A DNA stretch of 64,000 bases from Cordia subcordata. Lineage: Eukaryota > Streptophyta > Magnoliopsida > Boraginales > Cordiaceae. Under the pieces are notes generated by a model. That model did not search any database. It saw only the letters and a program-made list of their open reading frames with translations, and was not told the DNA's origin. Within the stretch, counting starts at the first letter, position 1. Each line of letters opens with the position of its first letter. This document shows, one piece after another, positions 25,030-36,043 of this stretch. A program made the translations under genes and the position numbers. Location of the stretch: NCBI GenBank assembly GCA_028554755.1, contig JAPTOF010000006.1, positions 10,720,501 to 10,784,500 of the forward strand, given 5' to 3'.

Positions 25030-25599
25030 TAGGGATGTCAACGGTACTCCGCCCCGCAGAGGTACTAGCGGGGTAGGGGCGGGGTTTTTGTAAAAAAGCA
25101 CCTGGGGCGGGGTGGAGTTTTTTTTTTATACACCGGTGCCGGAGTATATATATGTATGTATATATATCTATACATATATATATATATATGTAGGTATGTA
25201 TGTATGTATATTATATGTTATGTTTAATAATTATGATTGGAAGTAAGTTTAGATTTAATGTGTTATTGTTGTAAAATTATATTGAATTTTAAGTATTAGA
25301 GTTTGAATTTGATGTGTTAAGGTTTGGCGTATGATTTATGTTATTTTTTATTTATTTTTATCTAATTAAAAAGTATGAATTTCACTTCACAGGGTTTAAC
25401 AAGTAGGTGTTTTGTCCCGATACTACGATCCCTTTGACTTTTGTTGACAGGTGCCCCGTAAGTAAGGGCATGGTATAAAAAACACTGGTAGGAGCACATA
25501 TGGTAGTCTGGAGAAAATCCTGGCACAGGTATAGGAGCAGGGTAGGGGCACCTGGAAAAATACCAGGTGTGGAGTAGGGGTTTGTGAACCCCGGCCCTA
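25030..25599. mobile_element. hAT-like non-autonomous element with 8-bp target duplication
   Basis: A 570-bp element bounded by TAGGGATGTCAACGG on the left and CCCCGGCCCTA on the right. The exact 8-bp direct repeat CTCTAAAC lies at 25022-25029 and 25600-25607. An 8-bp duplication with short TAGGG/CCCTA ends fits the hAT superfamily. The interior is G-rich near both ends (GGGGCGGGG, GGAGCAGGGTAGGGGC) and AT-rich in the middle, with TATG/TA microsatellite (25146-25216). No transposase frame. Confidence 0.8.
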
Positions 25600-26592
25600 C
25601 TCTAAACCACTGCTTAACTTACTTATTTAAAGTTTAAGTTATTAAAAATAAATTTATTGTATTTATTTATTAATTTTAATAATGTATAATATTTTTTTTA
25701 TTATTCTTTCTATCTTTAAATGCTTTAGTCAGCAATTTCTGCTGTAAAGTCGTGGTAGTGCTCCAAAAGGACCACAACTAAAGCAGGTTTTTAGGTCGAA
25801 TGTGCATGTCTACCAGTGGGTAAACTCAGACAAATTATGTGCCCAATATTATTGTGTTCTTTCTTGGTGTACGTAAAGTGGTATGATTTTCGCAACAAGT
25901 GTTGAGAATTTTCAAATTTTATTTTTTTAAAATATAATTTTTTATAAGTGATATATAAATTTTTTTTCTGCTAAACAACAGAATCATAGATAAGTTTTTA
26001 ATACGCTTTAAGATTATAAATCTTGTGATGCAACGGGTCATATTGGATCCACAAATGTAAGCTTTGGCTTTCGTACTGTTCGGATTGACTCTAAGGAGAA
26101 CTATTTGCCTAACATATTAAAATAGCTAATTAATAATTCGTTCTCACTCTTCAGCATTGTCATTTGACTTTACATCAAGTTATTGCATCCTTTTCTTTTT
26201 AGTTATTCAAAGGTAAAATTGTACTAATTGCCTCTTATGTATGTCACTTGTAATAATTGTATTATTTATCTTTAATTTTTGACAAATTAGTCTCATAATT
26301 AATAATTTTATGTCACTATTAATTCAAACTATATCTTTCACTGACAAAACATGCTAAATCTCATGTGAAATATGTTATTTTAGACTAAAAAAAATGTGAT
26401 TCATGTGTTTTTAATAGAAAGAAAAGTCAAATTAATGACAACAAAACTATTAGTTATAAAACTAATTTATCACAACTAATTTACCTTCTATTTATAATTG
26501 ATGGTCGCCTATTTATTTTAGTGATGCAAGAAATCTCAATTGAAGTGAAAAGATAGTAAACATCATGTCCAACCTAAACCAAACTCGTCTAA

Positions 26593-26798
26593 GGGCCTGT
26601 TTAGATTGGTTTTTTTTTAAGAAAAAAGTTACATTAAATTTGTAATAACTATTTGCTTTGGTTTCTAAAAAAGTTATAACTTTGAAAAAAGCTCGAATAC
26701 AACTTTTTTTAGAAGTCAAAAATTTGAACTTCTAAAAAAAATTTATTTTTTAAAAATTGATAAAAAAGCACTTTTAAAAAAATCAATTCAAACAGGCC
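26593..26798. mobile_element. MITE, GTTTAGATTGG family, copy C (best preserved)
   Basis: Left end GGGCCTGTTTAGATTGG and right end TCAATTCAAACAGGCC are inverted repeats. The insertion is flanked by TAA on both sides (26590-26592, 26799-26801). A TAA duplication points to the PIF/Harbinger (Tourist-like) group. The 206-bp interior is nearly pure A/T tracts. Confidence 0.75.
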
Positions 26799-27459
26799 TA
26801 AATAGAACATCAACAAACATTACAGGCCCAAATAAAATAAGAGCACAGGTGTGTTGACACTTGAGGCACACGACATGTATTCTTTGAAGTATTGAATACC
26901 CACTTTGATTTTTCCTTTCTCTTTTCTCTGGCAAAAGTACCATATTTATAGATGTTGCTGAAAAATTCTATAAAATAGTTACTATTGATTATAGGAAGAA
27001 TTATTTTGATTCTTCTTATTTTATATGTGACATACTTATTTATTAATATTTGTAAAAAGTATCATTTAGTCTCTCTTATTTCGACAATGACCCATTTTGT
27101 CCTCATTGGTTGTAAAAAATCAAAATATTAAGAAATAAAGTTTTTTAATTTGAATAACATACTTCTAATAGTAAAATACATTTGTTTATATATTTTTTTA
27201 TTAAAAATATTTTCCCAAATATAAAAATCAAATATAAGAAAATACTGGAAGTACATTTATCTTTTTATCTTTTTTAAAAAAAGAAAATTCTCCAGAAACA
27301 TGTATTTTTTCTGTAGAACCAAACTAACCCCCTCGTGGCCTCCTCCTAGATTTTTCACACTGACAAAAAGATCTCGTATCCAACCGATACCTAAACCTCC
27401 CACACACACACACACAAAACCTCAAAGTCTCCAAACAACAACCTTAACAGCAGCCAACC

Positions 27460-30400
27460 ATGGCGTCTTCCATGTCCATGGACGTAGCCACAACCTTCCT
27501 TGGACTAGCCAAGAGACACCCAACTCCTTTTTCCACCTTTCCCACTTCATTTTTCCCAAAGTTTTGGAGAAAAAACAAAACCCCTTTTTCTCATACTTTC
27601 TCAACTGTTACTAATTCTTCTTCTTCTTCTTCTTCTTCTTCTTCTTCTTCTTCTTCTTCTTCTTCTTCACTTCATTCAAGAGTGGTGCTTTTGAATAATG
27701 TTTCTTCAAGAGGAAAGCAGTTTTCTCGAAGCTTCACTGTCTCTGCTACCACAACATCGGCACCAGAAACTGAGGATTCCGATGTTCTGACCAAGATTCC
27801 TCCTGATAATCGAATTCCAGCCACTATTATTACTGGCTTTCTTGGTTCTGGAAAGGTATTTACTTGTATATAAATTAAGCTTCTTCTTTTTGTTTTTCTT
27901 ACTTAATTCATTGAAATTCTACCAAAAAGATATTGAGTTGAAATAGTAGTCCAGTGCACAGAAGCACAATTTGTGATTGTTGGCGACCCTTTTGTTTAAT
28001 TCATTGTTTTAAAAGATAATTTGATGTGGTTGACCGGGTTTTGATGTCCTTTTGAGGAAAATGAAAGATGGGTTTTGTTGAAGATGTGTGAAAATTAAGT
28101 GGTTGGCCATGTTTTGATGTGCTGTTGAAGAAAATGCAAAAATGGCTGTTTTTGATAATGTAGTAAAGATATTTGTTTTGCAGCTGAAGTTGCTAAAGTT
28201 TCGATTTTTTTTTTTGTTTTAAGACCTCTATATCACTGGCTTTCAAGGTTGTTGTTAAGGTTCTTTCTGTTAAACTTCTTTTATATTTATATAATTACTT
28301 GTTTTAGATAATTTGAAGTTGTTGACCGGGTTTTGATGTGCTGCTGAAGTAAATGAAAAGTGGGGTTTGTAGATGATGTTTAAAAACAGTGTGTTCCATG
28401 GGCTACATGCTAAAAGTTCTGACCTTTTTTCTTTTCTTTTCCAAATGTCACTTATGTTCCTTATTTTCCTGGTCCTGGAAAGGTGCAATTGTAAGTTCAG
28501 ATATGTGTTATTGAATGAAACAAAAATTGGGCTTTCATGTGTCAAACTCTCTCATACAAAGCTGTTGGGGTTAATAAGGAAAATGTTTTGACCAGTAAAG
28601 GCCTAGAAATTACTGCACATAATGGTACAATGGCATGTAGGATTCATGGATTTTGATGCAATTCTTTTGACAACTGGATGGGTCACTCAGCATAAGTATG
28701 AATAGACAACATTGGTGCACAATAATGTATTCTTTTTCAGCCGATTTTCACAGTTTTAAGCAAGGGACAGGCGTAGATGTAGTTCTCCACATTGTAAACT
28801 TATATTGGTATTGTATGTTGAAATGCACATTTGTAAATTTATATTATTATTCCATTTTTATTAGTCAGTTGTAGACTTGTATGAGCATATTTATTAATTA
28901 ACAATTTCTGAAAGTTATGAAAGTATTGTTCAGTGGCAAAAGTGCATACCATCTTCTAAATTTGTTCCCCATGGTTCACTCAATGAAGTTCTTTTTATCT
29001 AATATAGTGTTTCAACATCATTGACAGACAACCCTATTAAATCACATATTGACTGCCAATCATGGGAAACGGATTGCGGTAATTGAGAATGAGGTATGGG
29101 GGAATTGACTGATTTCTTTTATGTCTCCATTATCTGTTAATCAACCTTTCCATCATACTGTAGTTATAGCGACGTAGGGAATGATACTTATTTTCTTTTT
29201 CATTTATTATTTAAGCTTGTAATGTAACTAAAATAGTGAACTCAGTTTTACATTCTTGGGTGGTTGTGTAGTATGGTGAAGTTGATATTGATGGTTCTCT
29301 AGTTGCTGCAAAATCAGCTGGAGCAGAGGATATTGTCATGCTTAACAACGGGTGTCTATGCTGCACCGTAAGGGGTGATCTTGTTAGGATGATAGGAGAA
29401 TTGGTGAATAAGAAGAAAGCGAGATTTGATCATATTGTTATTGAGACGACAGGTAAGAAAATTGAGGGGAGGCGACATTCGTTCGCGTTTTCCTCTTTTT
29501 TGAAAGATTATGCAGGGAGTGTCTACTTTAGTGAGTTTATGATTTTCTCTATAATTAACATTCTTTCTGGCAACTTGCTTTTCTTGATATTTTACTCAGT
29601 TGCTATTATTATAGTTGCCTTGCTGTCATGATCTTCCGATTCTCTGCATATTTACAGGATTGGCAAATCCAGCACCAATAATTCAGACATTTTATGCTGA
29701 GGATCAAATTTTCAACGATGTTAAATTGGATGGTGTTGTCACTTTGGTCGATGCTAAACATGCTGGTTTCCACCTGGATCAAGTTAAGCCAAAAGGAGTG
29801 GTCAACGAAGCTGTAGAGCAAATTGCTTATGCTGACCGTATTATCTTAAACAAAGTAAATGTTTTTTAAATGTCTTTTTCTTCTTTTTCCTTTTCTGATC
29901 TACAATTCTATAGACTTGTACCTTTTTCATTGTTGTTTTAATTTTCAAGCGTGCTAGAGTATTTTGGATGCTTTGAAACACAATTGAAGTAATTGGAATT
30001 GACTAAAATTATTTTATGTTGCTTCCAGACTGACCTTGTTGGGGAGCCAGACATTGCTTCTTTGATTCAACGAATAAGGGTTGGTGCCATGGCATATTTG
30101 CTTAACTGAGAGTTCTTTGTTACCATTCAGTTATTTACATTTCAACTTAATTAACTTGGTGTTGGTGGAACAGGGCATAAATCGTATGGCTCAACTGAAT
30201 CAAACTCAGTATGGAAGAGTTGATTTGGATTATGTTCTTGGGATTGGAGGCTTTGATTTGGAAAGGTTTTTTTCCTTCTGTATCTAGTTCAGAAGCTTCC
30301 TGCCTTCTTCTTCATTGTCCCCTCCCCTTCTTTTGTGCTTTCACAATCTAGGGGGATTGGTTTAGGGTATTCTACATTTCAATGTCATGTTGCTCTATTT

Positions 30401-33259
30401 GATCATTCAGATTCTCTTTTTAATTATATATCAATCAGTCCTATGACCACATTATACTGCTGTTGGGCACCATAAACATAAAGGTGAAAGAAAGAAAATG
30501 AAAGTTGCTTTGCCAGCTGATGGCCAGCTTCTCGTAACTTATTTATGCGATGACACATGGTCGCATAATTTTAGTTTTGTTGCTCACTTCTGGGATGAAG
30601 CTGTTGTGCGACAAAATTATTGTGTGGAGAAATAGATGTATTCTGTCAGTTGACATGATCTAGCTTGTTACCCATTTCACGATTCGTATTTCTAGGGGAA
30701 GGTAGATGTTCTGAGTGTACTATTTTCGTACTACTTTTGTTGAACTAGTTGCACTATAATGACCTTGTAATATTGTGATGGAGCTCTTTAGATGCTTCTT
30801 TCTTTCTGATGCATGCAGCAAGGAGAAAAATAATGCTGTCGTATGTTTGTTGTCCTTAATGTCAAATGATTTTATTGTAGGGACTACGAATTTTGCTAAC
30901 TCACTTTTGATACTAATAGCATCAAGCTTCCAATAACATATCCAGTTTATTGGTTATTGCTACTATTCTTTCTGGACATCAATGTAAGATTGCCTGAAAT
31001 TTTTCTAGAGTGACTAGATCCTAGATGTTACCTTTTCTCTTTTATTCTTGTTCCATTTTGTCCAGCATAACTGCCCTGCTTTATTTGTCTTGCACTTTGT
31101 TCTTTGATTTGTGGTTGAAGCTAAAATGCTGAAACCTTCATGGTAGAAATATTTTGATGTCACATTGATTGCCATTTCTTGTCTTGGCTTGTCTTCAGAT
31201 GATGTCTAATCAGTTTCTTAACACTATAAATATTTTGAAGTTTCATAGCTAACTACGGATATGTCGAACATTGCAGGATTGATAGTGCGGTTGATGCTGA
31301 AGGTTCCAAGGAAGATCATGATCACCACCATCATGATCATGACCATCACCATGATCATGAGCACCACCATCATCATGACCATGAACATGATCACAACCAT
31401 GGTAAATTCAATTTGTTTTGATTCTAGACTTCCTCTGATGAAGGGTGATTATGTTTCTGGCTCATAGATTGGTTAAAGTTTGTTTCTTTATTCTATTGAG
31501 ACCTAGTGATGAGGTTATTTACTGCATTATGACCTAAACAAATATTTCTACTCCTTGTCAGTCTTCAGGCTTAAAAGTTGTAACGGGCAGCATTGCCCTA
31601 GCTTTGCCTAAATGTTGGAGCTAAATTACATATTTCTCCAGCTTATTGGAAATTATAAAGGCTTTGCCTTATTGCAATTTTAACCTTTAGCTTTGAACGG
31701 CTTCCAATCATGCCTACTAGTTCTTATGTTCTATATTGCCCTAGCTTTGCCTGAATGATGGGAAGTATTAAATATTCTTGCACATGAAAAGAAAAGGGAA
31801 ACTATAAATCTTCGACATTTTTATAAGACTTCTAGGGTTATCTTGCACAAAAGCAACCTTTAGCTTATCGAAACCTTTTTGCCGAGTCTCACAATCCCCA
31901 ACCTCTTTGATTACCCCTCTAATCCCATTGTTGGAGAGGTCAAGACACTAGGATTAGGCTGCATCTGATCTTTTCCTAAATCTTTCTGATATGTGTTGTT
32001 TATTCTACCATTCTATGTAGTTTAGCCTTTTGCACTCTATTTCTTTTTGCTTGAATCTAAGTGAAATCAATCGCTGCATATGTACTATAATAGCTTTCTT
32101 CCTTCCCATTGTCACCCAACATGGATGCCCCTGAGAATTTTTCTAAAATCCTCAGGCTGAGATTATTGAACTATAATTCATTTGACATTTCTGTACTGTA
32201 TTTACTGGTTTTTTCCATTATTATTCTGAAAGCCTCTCAAACTAGCAAAATTCTTACATATGCCTCGAAACGTGTAATCTTTTCTGGTTTGTAAGTAGTA
32301 AGATTAGTACTCACACCTTTCACCTTCCGGTTACCGTAGTTAATGCTAATGTCTTTAAATCATGTTGCAGATCATCATTCCCACGACCACACTCATGACC
32401 CTGGTGTTTCTTCTGTTAGCATAGTTTCTGAAGGGAACTTGGACCTTGAGAAGGTGCATTTCTGTTTGTTTATCTAGCATTTTCATTGTGATTGTTCCTG
32501 AAATTGTACCGTTCTCGGAAGAATGGAACTCAGTTTGAGCTCAAGGTGATTATATTTCCATTTCAGGCTAATATGTGGCTGGGTACTCTATTGTTGGAAC
32601 GGAGCGAAGACATATACAGGATGAAAGGTCTTCTATCTGTTGACGGGATGAATGAGAGATTCGTCTTTCAGGTGACAAATTTATTTGCAACAGTTCACAG
32701 TTTTCTTGATTGATCACCTGCCATTGCGTGGTTACATAGTACTTGAGAAAGTTTGCATATGTGGGTTGATTTGTTCACTATATATCTTGAGGAAAAAGGA
32801 GAAACGTCTAAATATTTCTCTTATTCTATAGAAGTAGAGTGGATTCATTTGGAATGAATTTCTGATTTCCAAAGTACACGCCACGTGCCATTATATGCAT
32901 TCGTTTCCCATAATTACATTAACGATCAAAACTTTGGGAAGACCTGCAAAAACAAGAATGTCATAATGGAATCACAAAGAGTGCGTGTCAGGTGGCCACA
33001 TTTTGCATCTGAGTTGATCTGTTGTCAGAAAGATGATACTTTTATTTTCCGCTGAAAAATATCACGGCGCCTAGTATTTCTCGTTTACGAAAAATCTTTG
33101 TTTTTGCGTTATGAATGACAGGGAGTGCATGACATATTCCAAGGTTCGCCGGACCGGCTGTGGCGCCCGGATGAGCCAAGAATGAACAAGATTGTCTTCA
33201 TAGGAAAGAACTTAGATGGCAAGGAGTTAGAGAAGGGCTTCAAGGACTGTTTACTGTGA
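27460..33259 (+). CDS. CobW/ZNG1-type GTP-binding metallochaperone, plastid-targeted (AT1G15730 type)
   Basis: Ten exons, 477 aa: 27460-27855, 29028-29093, 29272-29452, 29658-29854, 30029-30079, 30174-30265, 31277-31401, 32371-32453, 32567-32671, 33122-33259 (1434 bases, frame kept throughout). Residues 1 to about 85 are Ser/Thr-rich with few acids, a plastid transit peptide by composition, and include a long Ser run from a TTC microsatellite. The GTPase core follows: Walker A GFLGSGKTT (126-134, split by intron 1), metal-binding CLCC (182-185), switch ETTGLANP (about 212-219) and base-recognition NKTD (279-282, split by an intron). A His/Asp-rich linker (about 340-380) probably binds zinc or another metal. 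The CobW C-terminal domain (about 398-475, ANMWLG ... GSPDRLWR ... KIVFIGKNL) ends the protein. The role is inferred from family: GTP-dependent metal delivery to client enzymes. Confidence 0.94.
27615..27668 (+). repeat. (TTC)n microsatellite coding poly-Ser
   Basis: About 17-18 TTC units read in the TCT/TCA frame inside exon 1 of the CobW gene. They encode an uninterrupted Ser run in the transit peptide. Confidence 0.95.
28010..28380. repeat. Dispersed local repeat in CobW intron 1, three copies
   Basis: The phrase GTTGACCGGGTTTTGATGTG, or a close variant, starts near 28028, 28101 and 28320. Each time it is followed by a GAAG/GAGG...AAATG...GGTTTTTG-like tail. This suggests old local duplications within the intron. 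Confidence 0.6.
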
Positions 33260-36043
33260 TCTCAAGATTGTAGCCTGTTGATGTTTGCTGAATAATGTGA
33301 CCAAATAAGATGATAAATGAGTTTGACCGGAGATTTTCTCTTTTTCCCCCTTTGCATATATAACAACATTTTCCATTCATTATCATAATTATAGATTATT
33401 ACCCTTAAACATGATACTCGCGTGCGACACACGTGTCTCACGTGACATTTTCATTACAATTAACGGATTTTACTCAAAGGACTACTGACATTAAACTAAT
33501 AGAAGCCGAGGGGTTGAAAAAGCTCATTTTAGTAGTTGATGGATTAAAATAAAACAAAATTAATGGTTTACGAATTATGGAAGGAATTGATGCATTTATT
33601 CAATTTGTTTATTTTGGGGCAACCCAATTGTTTCGGTTTTGGAGAGTCACTTTTTCTCGTCTTGAAATTTTAGTTGTATCTTTCATAATATCAAAAGCAT
33701 CATTTAATTGTTAAGGGAAAAAACAATGAAAAATATTTAATAAAATCATGCAATAAATTTGTGGTAGGTTTTGGGAGAGACTGTTGCAACTGTGGACAAA
33801 TTAGCATACAGAAACAGCCTCACCCTCAACTTCATCATCATTCCAAAATTAAGGAGGAATTCGCGACTATGAGTAGAACATAAAACATATGATATGTTAT
33901 AAACAATTTGTCATAATTTTAGGAATTCATATGGCCGAATGAAATAACTTTTATGCATGACGTAGAATCTTCAACCAGCAAAAACTTCCAACTTGATGAT
34001 CCAAAAATTAATGCATGGCTATAATGAAGCCTATTGAAGTTTATATCCATAAATATTTCATACTGCAATTGATTATCTTGTGAAATTTTGGTTAATTTTT
34101 GAATGAAAATGTTATGAAAGAGCAATGGCATCTTACTAATAAAAGCTGAAGTACTAAAAAGCTCGTTTTGTAAAGACATTGAAGAGCAATTAGCATAACT
34201 TACTATTTCGCATTAACCCTGTGATTGGGTGCCTTATTCTTACAAAGTCAATGTATCTCTCTCATAATGTAATTACATAAATTTGTATCATGCCAATAGA
34301 TCAGTCTACCCCATAGGCTTAAAATTGAGGGTTTCCTGTTTTAGATCAAAAGAAAGGAATACTATTAACCATAGAGAATAGAATATCCATACAAATCATT
34401 TGACACCTGTAGAATCAAATATACAATTAAAAACATTAAATAACCCCCAAAGAGGAGCCACCATCTAATTTGGGAGATGTAAACCAAGTCGTACATTCTT
34501 AGCTAACCAATCAACAAACTCATTATACAGTTAAAAACATCAAATAACCCCCAAAAGAAGCTAATATTTATGCTCCATTTGGTATAATATTATGACAAGA
34601 TGTTTTTTTTATATGAAAATGTATGATTTATTTTTAGTTTTATAATATGCTTGTGATAAAATGTTTTATCTTTGTAATTGTCAAAAATAAGATGAGAATA
34701 AATTGTTTATATCTTATAAGAAAAAAGGTATGCGTTTGTTTTTATTTTATAAAATGTATGCAATATGATATCTTAAATATTAAAGATTTATTTTCATTTC
34801 AATAAAATAAATATCTTAAAATAAGATCATTTCACTATTAGTTTGGCGGAAGAGAACCATGTCATACATCTTTGGTTTTTAATATCGAGGAATACGTTAT
34901 AGAAAAATCTTATAATGTTTATCTTAAAATCAAAATCAAATATACCCCAAATATAGCCAATCGAATTAAAAATGTCAAATAACTAGAAAGTAATGCAATT
35001 TATATTAAGGTAAGAATTGGAGTGGTTGTTGAAATATAAAAATTGCCGGTAGCATAATCCTAACCATTATTTGCCCATAGACTAACGAAAATAGATAGAG
35101 CAAATCGTGTTTTGGTCAAAAAAAAAAAAAAGAAAGAAAGAAAAAGATATAGCAAATGGTGCACACCTAAAATAACTATAATTGGTATATTACTCGATTT
35201 TTTATAATAAAAATTTTAATTCAAGTAAGATCACATTATATTACTTATTTTAAAACTTAAACTTTGTGCCATAACAAAGTTTTTCGAAAGATGCACTAGG
35301 TCAACCAATGAGATGATGTAAATTTAAATTTGAGACATTTGACTACGAAAAATGCCCTCTAACTGCTCCATTTAATTATTAGAAATAGAAAAAAAAAATC
35401 AAAGATTTAACAATTGAACCTACCAAAATTTGCCTCTCTCTTTTTTTTTTTGCTTGATAAGCAAGGAACATGCATTAATCAAATAACTGGGAGAATTTAC
35501 AACTGCCTAATCAACTAAGAGTTAATACAAAATAGTTTCCCCAATGTTCCAATTCTTACAACAAAGTACTATTGACAAAACTCTTTTAAACTTACTTCCA
35601 ACCAGCTACTTGGTTATGACATCCTCGTAAATGCTAGCAAAATTAAAAGCTAGTAGTCTTAAAACATTACTATTACTGTATTTGCTTAAAATGGTCAGGT
35701 ATATGAAATTCTAATTTAGAAATTATACCTTGACCAAAAAAAAAAAAAAAAGAAAAAAAAAGAAGAAAGAAGAGTTACCCCCTCAGGCTCCGAATGCTGA
35801 CCTGGCAAGAAATAAAAATCCCATTAAAAACTTTTAGATTTTCAGACAAAAAGGCCAACTCTTACGGCCTAACAAAATCTTAAAAAAGCCTAAAACCCTA
35901 ACTTTTCTGCTCCCTTTTTAACCAACAACATTGCCAAAGCCCTTCCTCTTTTGGTACAACAACATAGTACTCTGTCTCACCCACCTTTTTGTTAAACCCA
36001 AAAAAGAAAAAGAAAAAGAAAAAAAAGAAAAAGGGAAAAAAAA
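33260..36043. other. Intergenic between CobW gene and acidic-protein gene
   Basis: AT-rich DNA without a supported gene. It includes the CobW 3' UTR at the left and the acidic-protein promoter with an A/G-rich leader at the right. A poly-T start near 35440 is followed by TGCTTGATAAGCAAGGAACATG, which looks like the antisense end of a poly(A)-tailed retroposon. Class not determinable. Confidence 0.5.

Larger units (their letters stand above)
23480..27459. other. Intergenic between divergent LRR and CobW genes
   Basis: About 4 kb that must hold both promoters. It contains two MITE copies (23883-24026, 26593-26798), one hAT-like element (25030-25599) and AT-rich filler. A near-direct repeat at 24797-24903 has the phrase GGAATCAAATTTA[AT]ACAGTAAACAAG twice. 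A (CA)n leader-like run precedes the CobW start (27401-27417). No gene seen. Confidence 0.55.

Noticed and set aside
30286..31276. Long interval in the CobW gene checked for an additional exon
   Set aside because: Exon 6 (ends AG) and exon 7 (begins G) join to restore Arg and the homologous sequence. Nothing in between is needed.
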